Shown here: positions 27,731-36,325 of the stretch, piece after piece
How positions within the stretch are numbered: the first letter of the stretch is position 1
Layout: every line of letters begins with the position of its first letter
Source: JANXQG01 sp963780045
GTDB taxonomy: Bacteria > Planctomycetota > Planctomycetia > Pirellulales > Thermoguttaceae
DNA length: 64,000 nt
Direction of reading: 5' to 3'
Assembly (NCBI GenBank): GCA_963780045.1
Contig: CAVZZZ010000001.1
Coordinates: forward strand, 1,054,001 to 1,118,000
Made by a program: the position numbers and the translations under genes
Notes under the pieces: model-generated
Database searches by the model: none
What the model was told of the DNA's origin: nothing
Seen by the model: the letters and a program-made list of their open reading frames with translations, nothing else

Positions 27731-28915
27731 ACCCCGACTGCGCCGCATGTGGTGATGCACGTCGAACTCCGGCTTGTGCTTCACGCGCCGCGCTTTGCCG
27801 AAGTTCGCGTCCATGGCATACCGCGCAAGAAGCGACATCATCTCGTAGTCCAGTTCCGGGCAGGGCAGGTGCGGCGCTGCCTGGCGGGTGTTCGTTGTGT
27901 CGAACTGCGGATCGTCCCTCCAGTAAGAACCGTAAATCGCCAGTTGATCGCGGAACGTCTTGGCGAACCACTCGCCGTCCAGGTTCCAGTCAGAATCGGG
28001 ATCGCCCATCGGTGAAAGTTCCTCTATGATCTGCTGCATCACCGCGGTCCATTCCAGAATCAGCACCGGGCATGGCGACGTGACGTGGTATGTCGCACCG
28101 TGGCGCTCCGGACGCGCGTGGATGTGGCTCATTACCGCCGATACCCAATCGACGGGCACGAAGTTTTTGCGGTCGCCAGCGCCGATGCCCAGCGCGGAGA
28201 CAATCAAATTGCCCGCATTCGTCCCCCGGCTCACCTTGCTGGCCATCGTGTGCGCAAGCTTCAAGGGAGCGTAAAAACCGTGGTAGGTTGTCGTATAGCC
28301 GCTTTGCGAATCGCCGACGATGATCGAAGGACGGTAGATTGTCGGCCGGTCGATGAAATCGGCTTCGCGGACCAGCAACTCGCCTTGCAGCTTCGAGTTT
28401 TCGTAAGCGTTGCCGGGCGTCTGGCCCACGTCGACGTCGCTCTCCATAATGCGTCCGTTGCGGAGGCCGCAGACATAGGCAGTGGATACGTGATGGAACT
28501 GGCGGATGCCCGTGCAGCGGCAGAGTTCCAGCATCCGCCGCGTGCCCTCGACGTTGGAGAGATACGGCTCGGCAGCAGGATCTTCGCCGCGAAAGACCAG
28601 GCTGGCGGCGTTGTGTACGACCGACTCGCAGTTCCGTTCGATCCAGCCGACACTGCGGTTGTCCAAGCCGAGATCGATCTCGCTCAAATCGCCCTCCAGC
28701 ACCACGGGCCTGGGCAGCGCCGTCTCCAGCATCAATTCCCAATGCCGCAGGAGGTTTTCCACCCGCTGCCGCGCAGATTCGGACTTTGCCGGGCGGACAA
28801 GCACCGCCACCCGGCGTCCGGCCAGGAGAAAGTCGCGCAAGAGATAGGAGCCCAAAAGTCCCGTGGCGCCGGTCAAAAGATGATACCCGGCGGTATTGGT
28901 TCGTCCTTTAGCCAA
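27695..28915 (-). CDS. SDR / thioester-reductase-like NAD(P)-dependent enzyme
   Basis: Extended short-chain dehydrogenase of the male-sterility/thioester-reductase type: Rossmann motif TGATGLLGSYLL near residues 16-27, conserved VHNAASL, VSTAYV with the catalytic Tyr-Lys pair in YENSK and a downstream YRPSIIVGDS. A TTG start at 28915 has GGAGA at suitable spacing. Such enzymes reduce acyl-thioesters to aldehydes or alcohols using NADPH. The last 20 residues (MRRSRGVRAASRQPQ) look out of frame and an SCP2 domain follows. No partner operon is visible. Confidence 0.8.
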   Translation of the reverse strand: MAKGRTNTAGYHLLTGATGLLGSYLLRDFLLAGRRVAVLVRPAKSESARQRVENLLRHWELMLETALPRPVVLEGDLSEIDLGLDNRSVGWIERNCESVVHNAASLVFRGEDPAAEPYLSNVEGTRRMLELCRCTGIRQFHHVSTAYVCGLRNGRIMESDVDVGQTPGNAYENSKLQGELLVREADFIDRPTIYRPSIIVGDSQSGYTTTYHGFYAPLKLAHTMASKVSRGTNAGNLIVSALGIGAGDRKNFVPVDWVSAVMSHIHARPERHGATYHVTSPCPVLILEWTAVMQQIIEELSPMGDPDSDWNLDGEWFAKTFRDQLAIYGSYWRDDPQFDTTNTRQAAPHLPCPELDYEMMSLLARYAMDANFGKARRVKHKPEFDVHHHMRRSRGVRAASRQPQQA

Positions 28916-29349
28916 TGAAAAAGTCTCCGTTCAATAGGTTTTAATAGCCGCTACCAAAGCCGACATTCAGGCGGCTACCATCGCGCCGTTACGTCGCTCC
29001 CGATAGAGGCTCCAAGAACAACCCGCACGCCGTGCCGGGTTGCCCGTCGCGTCTTACGGGCAACGCGCCGGAAACATCATGTTTGGACATGATCGACGTC
29101 GAATCATTCGACATGCCCTTCGCTTTAAGGTGGGAATTCGGTTCGGCGCGTTAGGCGAGTATTGTAGCGTATGTGTCGAAACGCAACAACAAGTCTTTTG
29201 AAGGTCTAAGGCCAGGAAACCAGAGTAGAATCGCCGGCAAGCGCCACAGGAAAGTGCTTTGTAAAAGCTTTTTATTTTTCTTCCGCCGCGCTTGTCGGCT
29301 TTGCCGTTGCGTCATGTCCGAGCAAAACCGATGGCGTGTTTTCAGCAGT
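28916..29349. other. Intergenic, promoter region and small palindrome
   Basis: About 430 bases with no gene. It holds the promoter of the leftward SDR gene and a near-palindromic stretch around 29080-29115 (catgtttggacatg, gacgtcgaatcattcgac). Confidence 0.5.
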
Positions 29350-30585
29350 TCACTGCTTGGCGACTGGCGCGCCGGCGGCAACCTGATTCCTGTACCAAGT
29401 TAGCCATGCACGCGGGTCATAGCCGAAGTTCTGGCCCGTAATCGTCACCAGGGCATCCAGCACGCCGCGGCACTGCACCGTGCGTTGCCGGGTTTTCGGC
29501 TGGGCGTTCATGGAGAGACCGCTGGGTCCGCCGTTCTTGCCGAAGGTCGAGGTCATCGAACCGGGACCGCCGCCTGATGGAATGACCTCTGTCCGCTCGT
29601 AAGACACGTAATGCACCAACGTGGCCACGCTCGACGGGTCCTTGATTCGACCCAAGCCCTCGCCTGCGCGATCAATCGTTTCATCGGAAGCGTGCTTGTC
29701 GCGCATGCGGGCCTCGAAGTACTTCGTCACGGCGTCGTCTTTCTGCTTTTCCAAGATGTCCAGGCAGGAGAGGCGAACGTCCTTTTCCGGATCGTCGATG
29801 GCGCACACGGCCAGCGGGCCGCGGGCGTCATGCGAATCGAAGCGGCCCAACACCTCGACGTATATCTGCCGGGCGTCGTCGCGAGGGTCTTTCTTGAGCG
29901 ACCGATTGCCGTTGAGCCGTTCGTTCAAGGGGACGATGGCCGCCGGATCATGGATGGCATAGAGCCCTTTTTCCCCCTGATCGAAACGCCTGCCGTCCAT
30001 CAAAGCCCGATAACCGTGGATTTTTTTCCTCCACTCGGCCTCCGACTTGATTCTTCGCTGCACGCTGTCGCGGTTCTCGGCTACTTGCTGTGGAACCCAC
30101 TCCGTCATGCCCGTACTTGGGTTGCGCGACTTCACGTACCCCTTGTCAATCTGCTCCTCTTCGTACGTCATCCACTGGTCTTTTACCCTTCGATAGCCCA
30201 GCAACTTCCGAGCTTCGGGCTGTTCTGGGTCGAGTTGCAGGACGTGCTCCAGCGTAGACTTCCGTTGAGCCGTCAGGCCGTGCTGCCGGCACCATTCGGC
30301 CAGATTCATCTGGTCCAATACCGTGTCACGCGTTTTCAGGCGCAGCTTTTCATATTCAGCCAGTTCGGGCGGAACTGCCTGGACCTTCTCGACAACGTCG
30401 GCCTCGAGGGTGATTTCCGCTCCTCCCGCCACGGCAATCACGTACGACTTGCGCGGGTTTTCGTCTTTATTGATGACGTTGCCTTCGATTTGCCCGCCAC
30501 TGCGGAGAAAGAAAGTATCCGCCCGCACGGGCTGAAGAAGAGTGAGGACCACCAACACCGCCCACACGCCGCTGAATCGCTGCAT
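29350..30585 (-). CDS. Secreted protein with HEAT-like repeats
   Basis: Start chosen at the ATG at 30585, preceded by GGGAGG. A signal peptide (MQRFSGVWAVLVVLTLLQP, cleavage near VRA-D) is followed by an SG-x-IEG strand region, a tetratricopeptide-like stretch (LEHVLQLDPEQPEARKLLGY) and HEAT-like repeats (DDPEKDVRLSCLDILEKQKD). It ends with a Trp-rich segment. About 410 residues. This resembles planctomycete-specific periplasmic proteins of unknown function. It is divergent from the HTH gene at 30936. Confidence 0.72.
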   Translation of the reverse strand: MQRFSGVWAVLVVLTLLQPVRADTFFLRSGGQIEGNVINKDENPRKSYVIAVAGGAEITLEADVVEKVQAVPPELAEYEKLRLKTRDTVLDQMNLAEWCRQHGLTAQRKSTLEHVLQLDPEQPEARKLLGYRRVKDQWMTYEEEQIDKGYVKSRNPSTGMTEWVPQQVAENRDSVQRRIKSEAEWRKKIHGYRALMDGRRFDQGEKGLYAIHDPAAIVPLNERLNGNRSLKKDPRDDARQIYVEVLGRFDSHDARGPLAVCAIDDPEKDVRLSCLDILEKQKDDAVTKYFEARMRDKHASDETIDRAGEGLGRIKDPSSVATLVHYVSYERTEVIPSGGGPGSMTSTFGKNGGPSGLSMNAQPKTRQRTVQCRGVLDALVTITGQNFGYDPRAWLTWYRNQVAAGAPVAKQ

Positions 30586-30935
30586 GACAACCGCCTCCCA
30601 CAAGTTCCAAGGACCGGCGTCCCCGCTAGCCCGCTGATTCTAGTATACGCCGTGGGGGACTTCGCGAAAACGCGAACGGGCGTCCCACATCAGGTGTGCT
30701 TGCGAACTAGCCGAAAGAGCTACCGTCGCTACAATTCATTGGGCAAATAATAAATCGAACCCCAGTTCATAAAACTAGGCATATTGATAATCTACCGAGT
30801 GATGTACAGATTCGTGAGTACCCGCAAACGCCTATTTTACCAAAATTCCCAAAGTTTGGAAATTTCTGGTCAACCTACTTGACTGAACACAGACGTTTGT
30901 GAGAAAATTCGGGCAGGAAGAGAGGTGGAGAGAAT
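30586..30935. other. Divergent promoter region
   Basis: About 350 AT-rich bases between two divergent genes. GGTGGAGAG lies just before the ATG at 30936. No gene or stable hairpin is evident. Confidence 0.5.
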
Positions 30936-32102
30936 ATGAAGTTTACGAAAACAGCGTCCGTTGAAGAATTACAAGTTGTAAGCCGCTTCGAGGGTCTGCG
31001 AAAGATACTGCTTTCGGAGCAGTATGCGGACCACCTGAAGAAACCGCTTGCCTATTGGGCGTTGCCCACCGACCGCCGGTTGCCGCTGGCCTTTTTGGGC
31101 AGAACCCTGGAGGACCTGTTGCGGACGCCTTTTTCCGAGTTGACCAACACGCCGGGCATTGGTCAAAAGAAAATCTGTTCGTTCGTCAAGTTGCTGGCCC
31201 GCGCCGCGAACACCGATCCGGCCGAATTGCCGCTGGACGAGGTCGCGATTCCGACCGGCGGCGCGGAAACGGGTGAAGCGCACCATGTTTCCTCGAACGG
31301 ATTTGATCCGACGACGGTATCGGAGGTCGTATGGGGACAGTGGCGAGCGAGCGTCGCCAAGCACGACCTGGGTGAGGAAAAACTGGGCCGCTTCGCTCCC
31401 ACATTGCGGCACATGACGCGAGTAATCTGGAACACGCCGCTGGGTGCTTACACGCACCTCTCGCTGAACGACATTCGCTCCATGAAGACCCACGGCGAGA
31501 AGCGCATCCGCGCGATCCTGGAGGTCTTTCACAGCGTCCACGTCATGGTAGCCAACATGGGCACGCAAGAGCACCTCGTGGTCCGCATCGTGCCACGCCT
31601 TATCGACAAGGTCGAACAATGGATCGGCCAGGCGTTGCAGGCACCGGGCGTGCCTTCGCCGCAAGAGTTGTTCGACAATCTTGTCGGCTTGCTGTTGGAG
31701 CAAGTCCGCATCGACGCCACGCAACAGATCGCCAACCTGGCGGAAAACCGGCTGGGAATGACTGGGCCGATAACGAGCGTCCGGCAGGCCGCGCGCTCGA
31801 TGGGTTTGACGCGCGCCCGCGTCTACCAACTGCTCAATGAGATCAACGACATCCTGGCGGTGCGCTGGCCGAACGGCCGGCACCAGATGTACGAGCTCCG
31901 CGAAAAGCTGCTGAACGAATCGAAAGAGATGCCCTCGCCGCCGGACCTGCAGCAGTTCCTGGCCGCTGTCGAGCTCTTCTATCCAGGCAGCCGCCGCGGC
32001 GCCGCCGGTCCGTTGGATTATGTAATGTCCGAAGAGGATGAGGAAGAGACGACCGAGACTATGGAATCCGAAGAGGAGGAAGAACTCGTCGCGGCGAAGT
32101 AG
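30936..32102 (+). CDS. HhH and HTH containing DNA-binding protein, acidic C-terminus
   Basis: A 388-residue protein. A helix-hairpin-helix-like motif (LTNTPGIGQKKICSFVKLL, near residues 68-87) and a sigma-region-4-like helix-turn-helix (SVRQAARSMGLTRARVYQLL, near residue 285) suggest DNA binding; the tail is very acidic (EEDEEETTETMESEEEEEL). The start is supported by GGTGGAGAG upstream. It resembles planctomycete conserved hypothetical proteins with RNA-polymerase-alpha or sigma-like DNA-binding parts, so a transcriptional role is likely but unproven. A hairpin follows the stop. Confidence 0.65.
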   Translation: MKFTKTASVEELQVVSRFEGLRKILLSEQYADHLKKPLAYWALPTDRRLPLAFLGRTLEDLLRTPFSELTNTPGIGQKKICSFVKLLARAANTDPAELPLDEVAIPTGGAETGEAHHVSSNGFDPTTVSEVVWGQWRASVAKHDLGEEKLGRFAPTLRHMTRVIWNTPLGAYTHLSLNDIRSMKTHGEKRIRAILEVFHSVHVMVANMGTQEHLVVRIVPRLIDKVEQWIGQALQAPGVPSPQELFDNLVGLLLEQVRIDATQQIANLAENRLGMTGPITSVRQAARSMGLTRARVYQLLNEINDILAVRWPNGRHQMYELREKLLNESKEMPSPPDLQQFLAAVELFYPGSRRGAAGPLDYVMSEEDEEETTETMESEEEEELVAAK

Positions 32103-32103
32103 G

Positions 32104-32130
32104 CAGGTTCTTTCCGCCGGAAGGAACCTG
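32104..32130 (+). terminator. Hairpin after the HTH gene
   Basis: caggttctttcc / ggaaggaacctg, 12-bp stem with one G-U, loop GCC, starting one base after the stop codon. No T-run follows. It belongs to the same class as the aggtccgt-type palindromes near aroC and may be a REP-like repeat serving as transcript end. Confidence 0.5.
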
Positions 32131-32179
32131 TCCGCGCTAATCTAGCTAAAGGTCCTCTCGGCGCCAAAGACCGCCAAGC

Positions 32180-33338
32180 TCACGCCGCGGCTTGGGCGCG
32201 TGCCGTGTGTGCTCGGCTAGTCACTAGCGACCATACGAGGGCAGCGACATTCATGGCCGCGCGGGGCCGGGCAAGCTGCCGCATGGCGCGGGACAGGTTT
32301 TCGCGAGCGGCCGCGTCCGTTACGAGCCGGGCCAACGCTTCGGCCAACTGGTCGTCCAACCGGCCGGTCACTTCGCGCTCGTCGAGCATTTCCGCTGCGC
32401 CGGCGGCGATATAGACGTCGGCATTCTTCCTCTGGTGATCGTCGGCCGCGCGGGTACGGCACGAGCAGCGCCGGCGCGCCAGCCGCCGACAATTCCGCCA
32501 GCGTGGTGCCGCCCGCCCGGCAAACCGCCAGGCTGCTGCCGCCAATCAAGGCCGGCATATCGGGCCAAAATGCGCTTACGTCGGCTTCAATCGCGAATTT
32601 GCGATAGAGTTCCCGCGTTGCTTCCAGGTCGGCCTCGCCCGATTGATGGACGATTTGCCAATCTGCCAACAGGTGTCGAATCTTGTACAACGCCCGCGGC
32701 ACGTTTTCGTTGAGCGAACGGGCGCCGCCGCTGCCGCCCAGCACGAGCAGGCGCTGTTTTGCGCGGCAGGATGGACTTCCGGGTCGGTCCGCATTTTTGG
32801 TGATGGACGCGGCGGTCCATCCCACGATCTCGCGCGTCGGGTTGCCGGGGCATCGAACCTGGCAGCGCGTGCGGCCGATCCGCCCGGTCTCTTCAAAGCT
32901 CGTGCAAAGCAGACTTGCAAAGCGAGACAGCCAGCGGTTGGCCCTGCCGAGGACGGCGTTTTGCTCCATCAGCACCAGCGGCAAGCTGCGGCGTGCGGCG
33001 GCACGGCCCAGCGGCACGCTGGCATACCCGCCAAGCCCCACGACGCCGGCCACTTGCTCTTCGTCCAGGAACCGCCCGGCGGCAAAATAGCCGGCCATGT
33101 TTTCCACGACGAACGCAAGAGCCTCGCTTGCCCTCCGCGGCAGCGGGCGGCTGGAAAGCGGCAGATAGTCGAAGCCGGCCGAATCGACCAAGTCGCGCTC
33201 CAGCGGCTTGCCCGTGCCGGCAAACGTAATCCGCACTCCGGGCCGGTCAGCGGCCAGCTTTTGGGCCACGGCCAGACCGGGAAAGAGGTGCCCGGCGGTG
33301 CCGCCGCCTGTGAATACGATGTGATGCGTTTGTTTCAT
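32180..33338 (-). CDS. murG: UDP-N-acetylglucosamine--undecaprenyl-PP-MurNAc-pentapeptide GlcNAc transferase
   Basis: Makes lipid II from lipid I at the inner face of the membrane. ATG at 33338, N-terminal FTGGGTAGHLFPGLAVAQ (the G-loop of MurG), LGGYASVPLG, LLVLGGSGGARSLNE, and the UDP-binding CRAGGTTLAELSAAG before LLVPYPRA. At about 32450 one base appears to be missing: the conserved AADDHQRKNAD motif and the remaining 90 residues are in the next frame and end at 32180. An essential gene with a clean single-base break points to a sequencing error. The start codon overlaps the mraY stop by ATGA, so the two are translationally coupled. Confidence 0.88.
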
Positions 33339-34423
33339 AATGGGATAACGTTGATTCTTAGGCACGCGGCGCCCGCCAAGGCGCAGAGCGCGGCGGCAAT
33401 CCAAAAGCGGACGACGATCTTGCTTTCCGGCCAGCCGCGGAATTGAAAATGATGATGCAGCGGGGCGCAGAGGAAAAGCCGCTCGCGCCGCCACTTGTAC
33501 CAGCCGACTTGCAGGATCACGCTGGCGGCCTCGACGACGAACACGCCGCCGATGAGCACCAGCAACAGTTCCTGCCGCGCGACCACCGCCATGTATCCCA
33601 GCAGTCCGCCCAGCGGCAGCGAGCCGGTATCGCCCATGAACACCTGCGCGGGATGGCAATTGAACCAGAGGAAGCCGACGACCGCGCCGATCATGGCGGC
33701 GGCCAGCACGGCCAGCTCGCCGCAACCGGCGACGTGCGGCACGTTGAGGTAGGCCGCCCATTGCGCATGGCCGGCAGCGTAGACAACCAGCAGCATCGCG
33801 GCCGTGGCAAACAACATGCAGCCGCCCGCCAGTCCGTCCAGCCCGTCGGTGAGGTTGACGGCGTTGGACGATCCGACCATTACCAAAACGGCCAGCGGGA
33901 TGAACGACATGCCGAGCGAGGCGGCCGCGTTCCACGGCGGCGGCAGGACCAGCCCATCGGGCTGCTTTGTGTGATCGAAGTATAGGGCGACGGCGACCGA
34001 AACGGTCAAGACCAACTGGCCAGCGAGTTTGCCGCGACGGGAAAGGCCCGGCCGCCGCGAATAAAGCTTCACGAGATCGTCAATCGCGCCCAGCGACGCC
34101 AGTCCCGCGGCGAGGGCCAAGCCCAGCAACAAGTAGCGGTTGGAGAGATCGCCCGCGAGCAACACGCTGCCGCTAATGCCCGCGAAAATGAACAGTCCGC
34201 CCATCGTGGGCGTGGCGTTCTTTCCAGCGTGCAAACGCTCGACTTCGGGAGAGTCGCTCTTGATCGGTTCACGAAAACGGCGCCCGAGCCAAGCGATCGA
34301 GCGCGGTCCAAGGAGCACGGCCAACAGAAAGCTGATCGTCGCCGCCAATGCTGCCCGGGCAGTGATCTTGCCCAGCCCGAGCAGGGAAGAAGCGGCGGCG
34401 TGTTGGAGGAGCCAGAGGAGCAT
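33335..34423 (-). CDS. mraY: Phospho-N-acetylmuramoyl-pentapeptide-transferase
   Basis: Transfers phospho-MurNAc-pentapeptide to undecaprenyl phosphate. Start chosen at the ATG at 34423, giving a 362-residue polytopic protein of normal length; the upstream in-frame stretch is low-complexity and unlikely to be translated. Motifs: ATPTMGG near the N-terminus, GAIDDLVKL (catalytic DD), NLTDGLDGL, FMGDTGSLPLGG and APLHHHFQFRGWPE. About ten transmembrane helices. Ends in an ATGA overlap with murG; murD and ftsW, which usually lie between them, are absent. Confidence 0.93.
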   Translation of the reverse strand: MLLWLLQHAAASSLLGLGKITARAALAATISFLLAVLLGPRSIAWLGRRFREPIKSDSPEVERLHAGKNATPTMGGLFIFAGISGSVLLAGDLSNRYLLLGLALAAGLASLGAIDDLVKLYSRRPGLSRRGKLAGQLVLTVSVAVALYFDHTKQPDGLVLPPPWNAAASLGMSFIPLAVLVMVGSSNAVNLTDGLDGLAGGCMLFATAAMLLVVYAAGHAQWAAYLNVPHVAGCGELAVLAAAMIGAVVGFLWFNCHPAQVFMGDTGSLPLGGLLGYMAVVARQELLLVLIGGVFVVEAASVILQVGWYKWRRERLFLCAPLHHHFQFRGWPESKIVVRFWIAAALCALAGAACLRINVIPL

Positions 34424-34784
34424 GGTGGAGGGGTGGGGGGTGGCAAGTGGGAAGCGGCAAGTGCGATGCGGGAAGTTCGAAATCCTCACTTCCCACTCCT
34501 CACTTCTCTCGTTGTTCCCTGAGTCACCGGGGCGGCGCATTTCGCGCCGCCCCGCGCTCAGCATGAAGTTCCACCGTGAAGCGCTTGCCGGAGCGACCGA
34601 CCCAGTGGTCGCAACCCGGCAAGAGAGTTGCTTCGGCCCAAGGAGGGGAGGGCGACAACCGATTCCCGCAAACCGGCTGTCAACGGTGGAACTCCTTCAA
34701 TGGTTTGGTTCTTAGTTTTCAGTTTTAAGTGTTCAGTTTTCAGTCCTGAGTGCTCACTGCTGAACACTGAAAACTGAACACTCC
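34424..34784. other. murF-mraY intergenic with two hairpins
   Basis: Carries a GC hairpin (ggggcggcgc / gcgccgcccc at 34529-34553) and a 15-bp inverted repeat of the gtgttcagttttcag type (34729-34743 and 34767-34781) starting four bases after the murF stop. No gene. These could attenuate or terminate transcription between murF and mraY. Confidence 0.6.
34729..34781 (-). terminator. Inverted repeat right after murF
   Basis: 15-bp perfect arms (gtgttcagttttcag and complement) with a 23-base loop, immediately downstream of the murF stop at 34785. The same gttcagt motif recurs at 50.9 kb. Confidence 0.5.
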
Positions 34785-36256
34785 CTACGCCGACCTCTGC
34801 CGCGGGAACTGCCTCAATGCGCCCATCACGCGCCCCATCGCCACTAAACGAGACCCTTTGACTAGCACGACGTCGCCGGGCAGTACGACCTGGCCGGCAT
34901 ACGGCACGGCATCCTCGACGGTATCGCAGGGGACCGTGCGGGATCGCGCCAGGCCGGCGCAGCGCGCTCCGGCCGTTACGTGCCGCGCGAATTGCCCGCA
35001 GGCGATGACCAACTCTGCCCGGCCGAGCTCGACAATGTCCTTGCCGATTTGCCAGTGTGCGGCGATCGACCGCGGTCCCGATTCGGCCATGTCGCCGCAA
35101 ATCACGATCCGGCGGCCGACGGTGTCGAAGTTGCGCAATTGCTCCAGCGCGCTTTGCATCGAGGTCGGATTCGCGTTGCAAGTGTCGTTAAGGACCGTTG
35201 CGCCGCGGATTTCGACGACTTCGCAGCGCATGGGCACGGCCTCGTAGTCGGCCAACGCGGCGGCAATGTCGTCCATGTCGAAGCCCAACATGCGAGCCAC
35301 GGCGATCGCGCACAGGCCAGCCGAAATGTAATGCCGGCCCCAGCTAGGAACGGAAAATCGCAACGGCTTCTTGTCGATTCGGACCCTTCGCTGGGCGCGG
35401 GTGGCTCGCCCTGTTTCGCGGGCACTGGCTCCAGCCAGCGGCACGCGATTGCCGCAGACGACCTGGAATTCCATTGGGTCACCGGCAGTTTGCACGCCGA
35501 TCGCGCGGAGATCGCATTGCGGTCCGGTGCCGATCCAAGTGATTGGCGCCGCGCAGTGCGCCGCCAGCGCCCGCAGCCACGAGTCGTCGACCAACACGGC
35601 TTGCCCGCTGGCGGGCAAACCGGCCAGCAGGTCGGCCCTTGGCTCGGCAAGACCTTGACGGCCGCCGAATCCGCCTCGACCGGCGTCACCGCACTGCGCG
35701 ATGACGCCGACTTTCGGCGCCGCTAGTCCGGCGCGCGGCGATTTCGCCCGGCTCGTTCAAACCCAGGTCGAGCACGGCATAGTCGTGTTCCGGCTCGATG
35801 GACAACATGCTCAGCGGCAGATTCCAAGGGTGAATGTGGTTTTCCGCGTCGGCGGTTCCCTTCAAGCGGCTTTGCAGCACGGTATGAATCATCTGCCGCG
35901 TCGTCTTGCCCGCGCTGCCGGCTACGCCAATCACAATACTCGTGGACTTTCGCCGCTTCCACTGCGCCCATTGGAAAAGCGCTCGCTGCGAGTCGTCCAC
36001 TTGCACGACCCAACGGTCTTGAGGGAGTTTCTCGATCCGCGATGCTATTGAGCCTTGCGCCGCGGCGAAAGACGTCTTCGACAAAACAATCGCCTTGGTA
36101 ATTCGCTCCCGGCAAGGCCCAAAACACGTCGCCCGCTTGTACGCGCCGGCTATCGCACTCGATCCGGCCCAGCGCAACGTCGCGAGCGACCGGAATCCAG
36201 CTTGCAGGCTGGATTCGGCCGCCGGTCGTTTGCGCCAAGTCGTATAGGGTGTCCAT
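34785..36256 (-). CDS. murF: UDP-N-acetylmuramoyl-tripeptide--D-Ala-D-Ala ligase, several frame breaks
   Basis: ATG at 36256 (MDTLYDLAQTTGGRIQPAS). Conserved parts are spread over three frames: CDSRRVQAGDVFWALPGANY at the start; after about 36055, IVIGVAGSAGKTTRQ (ATP loop) and LDLGLNEPGEI; then, after further shifts between 35740 and 35640, LVDDSWLRALAAHC, the substrate-binding LNDTCNANPTSMQSALEQL and VLVKGSRLVAMGRV to 34785. Order and spacing of all motifs are those of one MurF of about 490 residues, which adds D-Ala-D-Ala in the cytoplasm. Four shifts in an essential gene suggest poor base accuracy locally; true decay cannot be excluded. Confidence 0.8.
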
Positions 36257-36325
36257 GCCGAGTGCTTAGGTTTAAGAACTTACTGCTTAGTTCTTGGCTT
36301 AGTACCGAGTACTCAGTACTCAGTG

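Noticed and set aside
26835..27755. Plus-strand frame beyond the maturase
   Set aside because: Shadow of the maturase and antisense of the SCP2 region; no motif.
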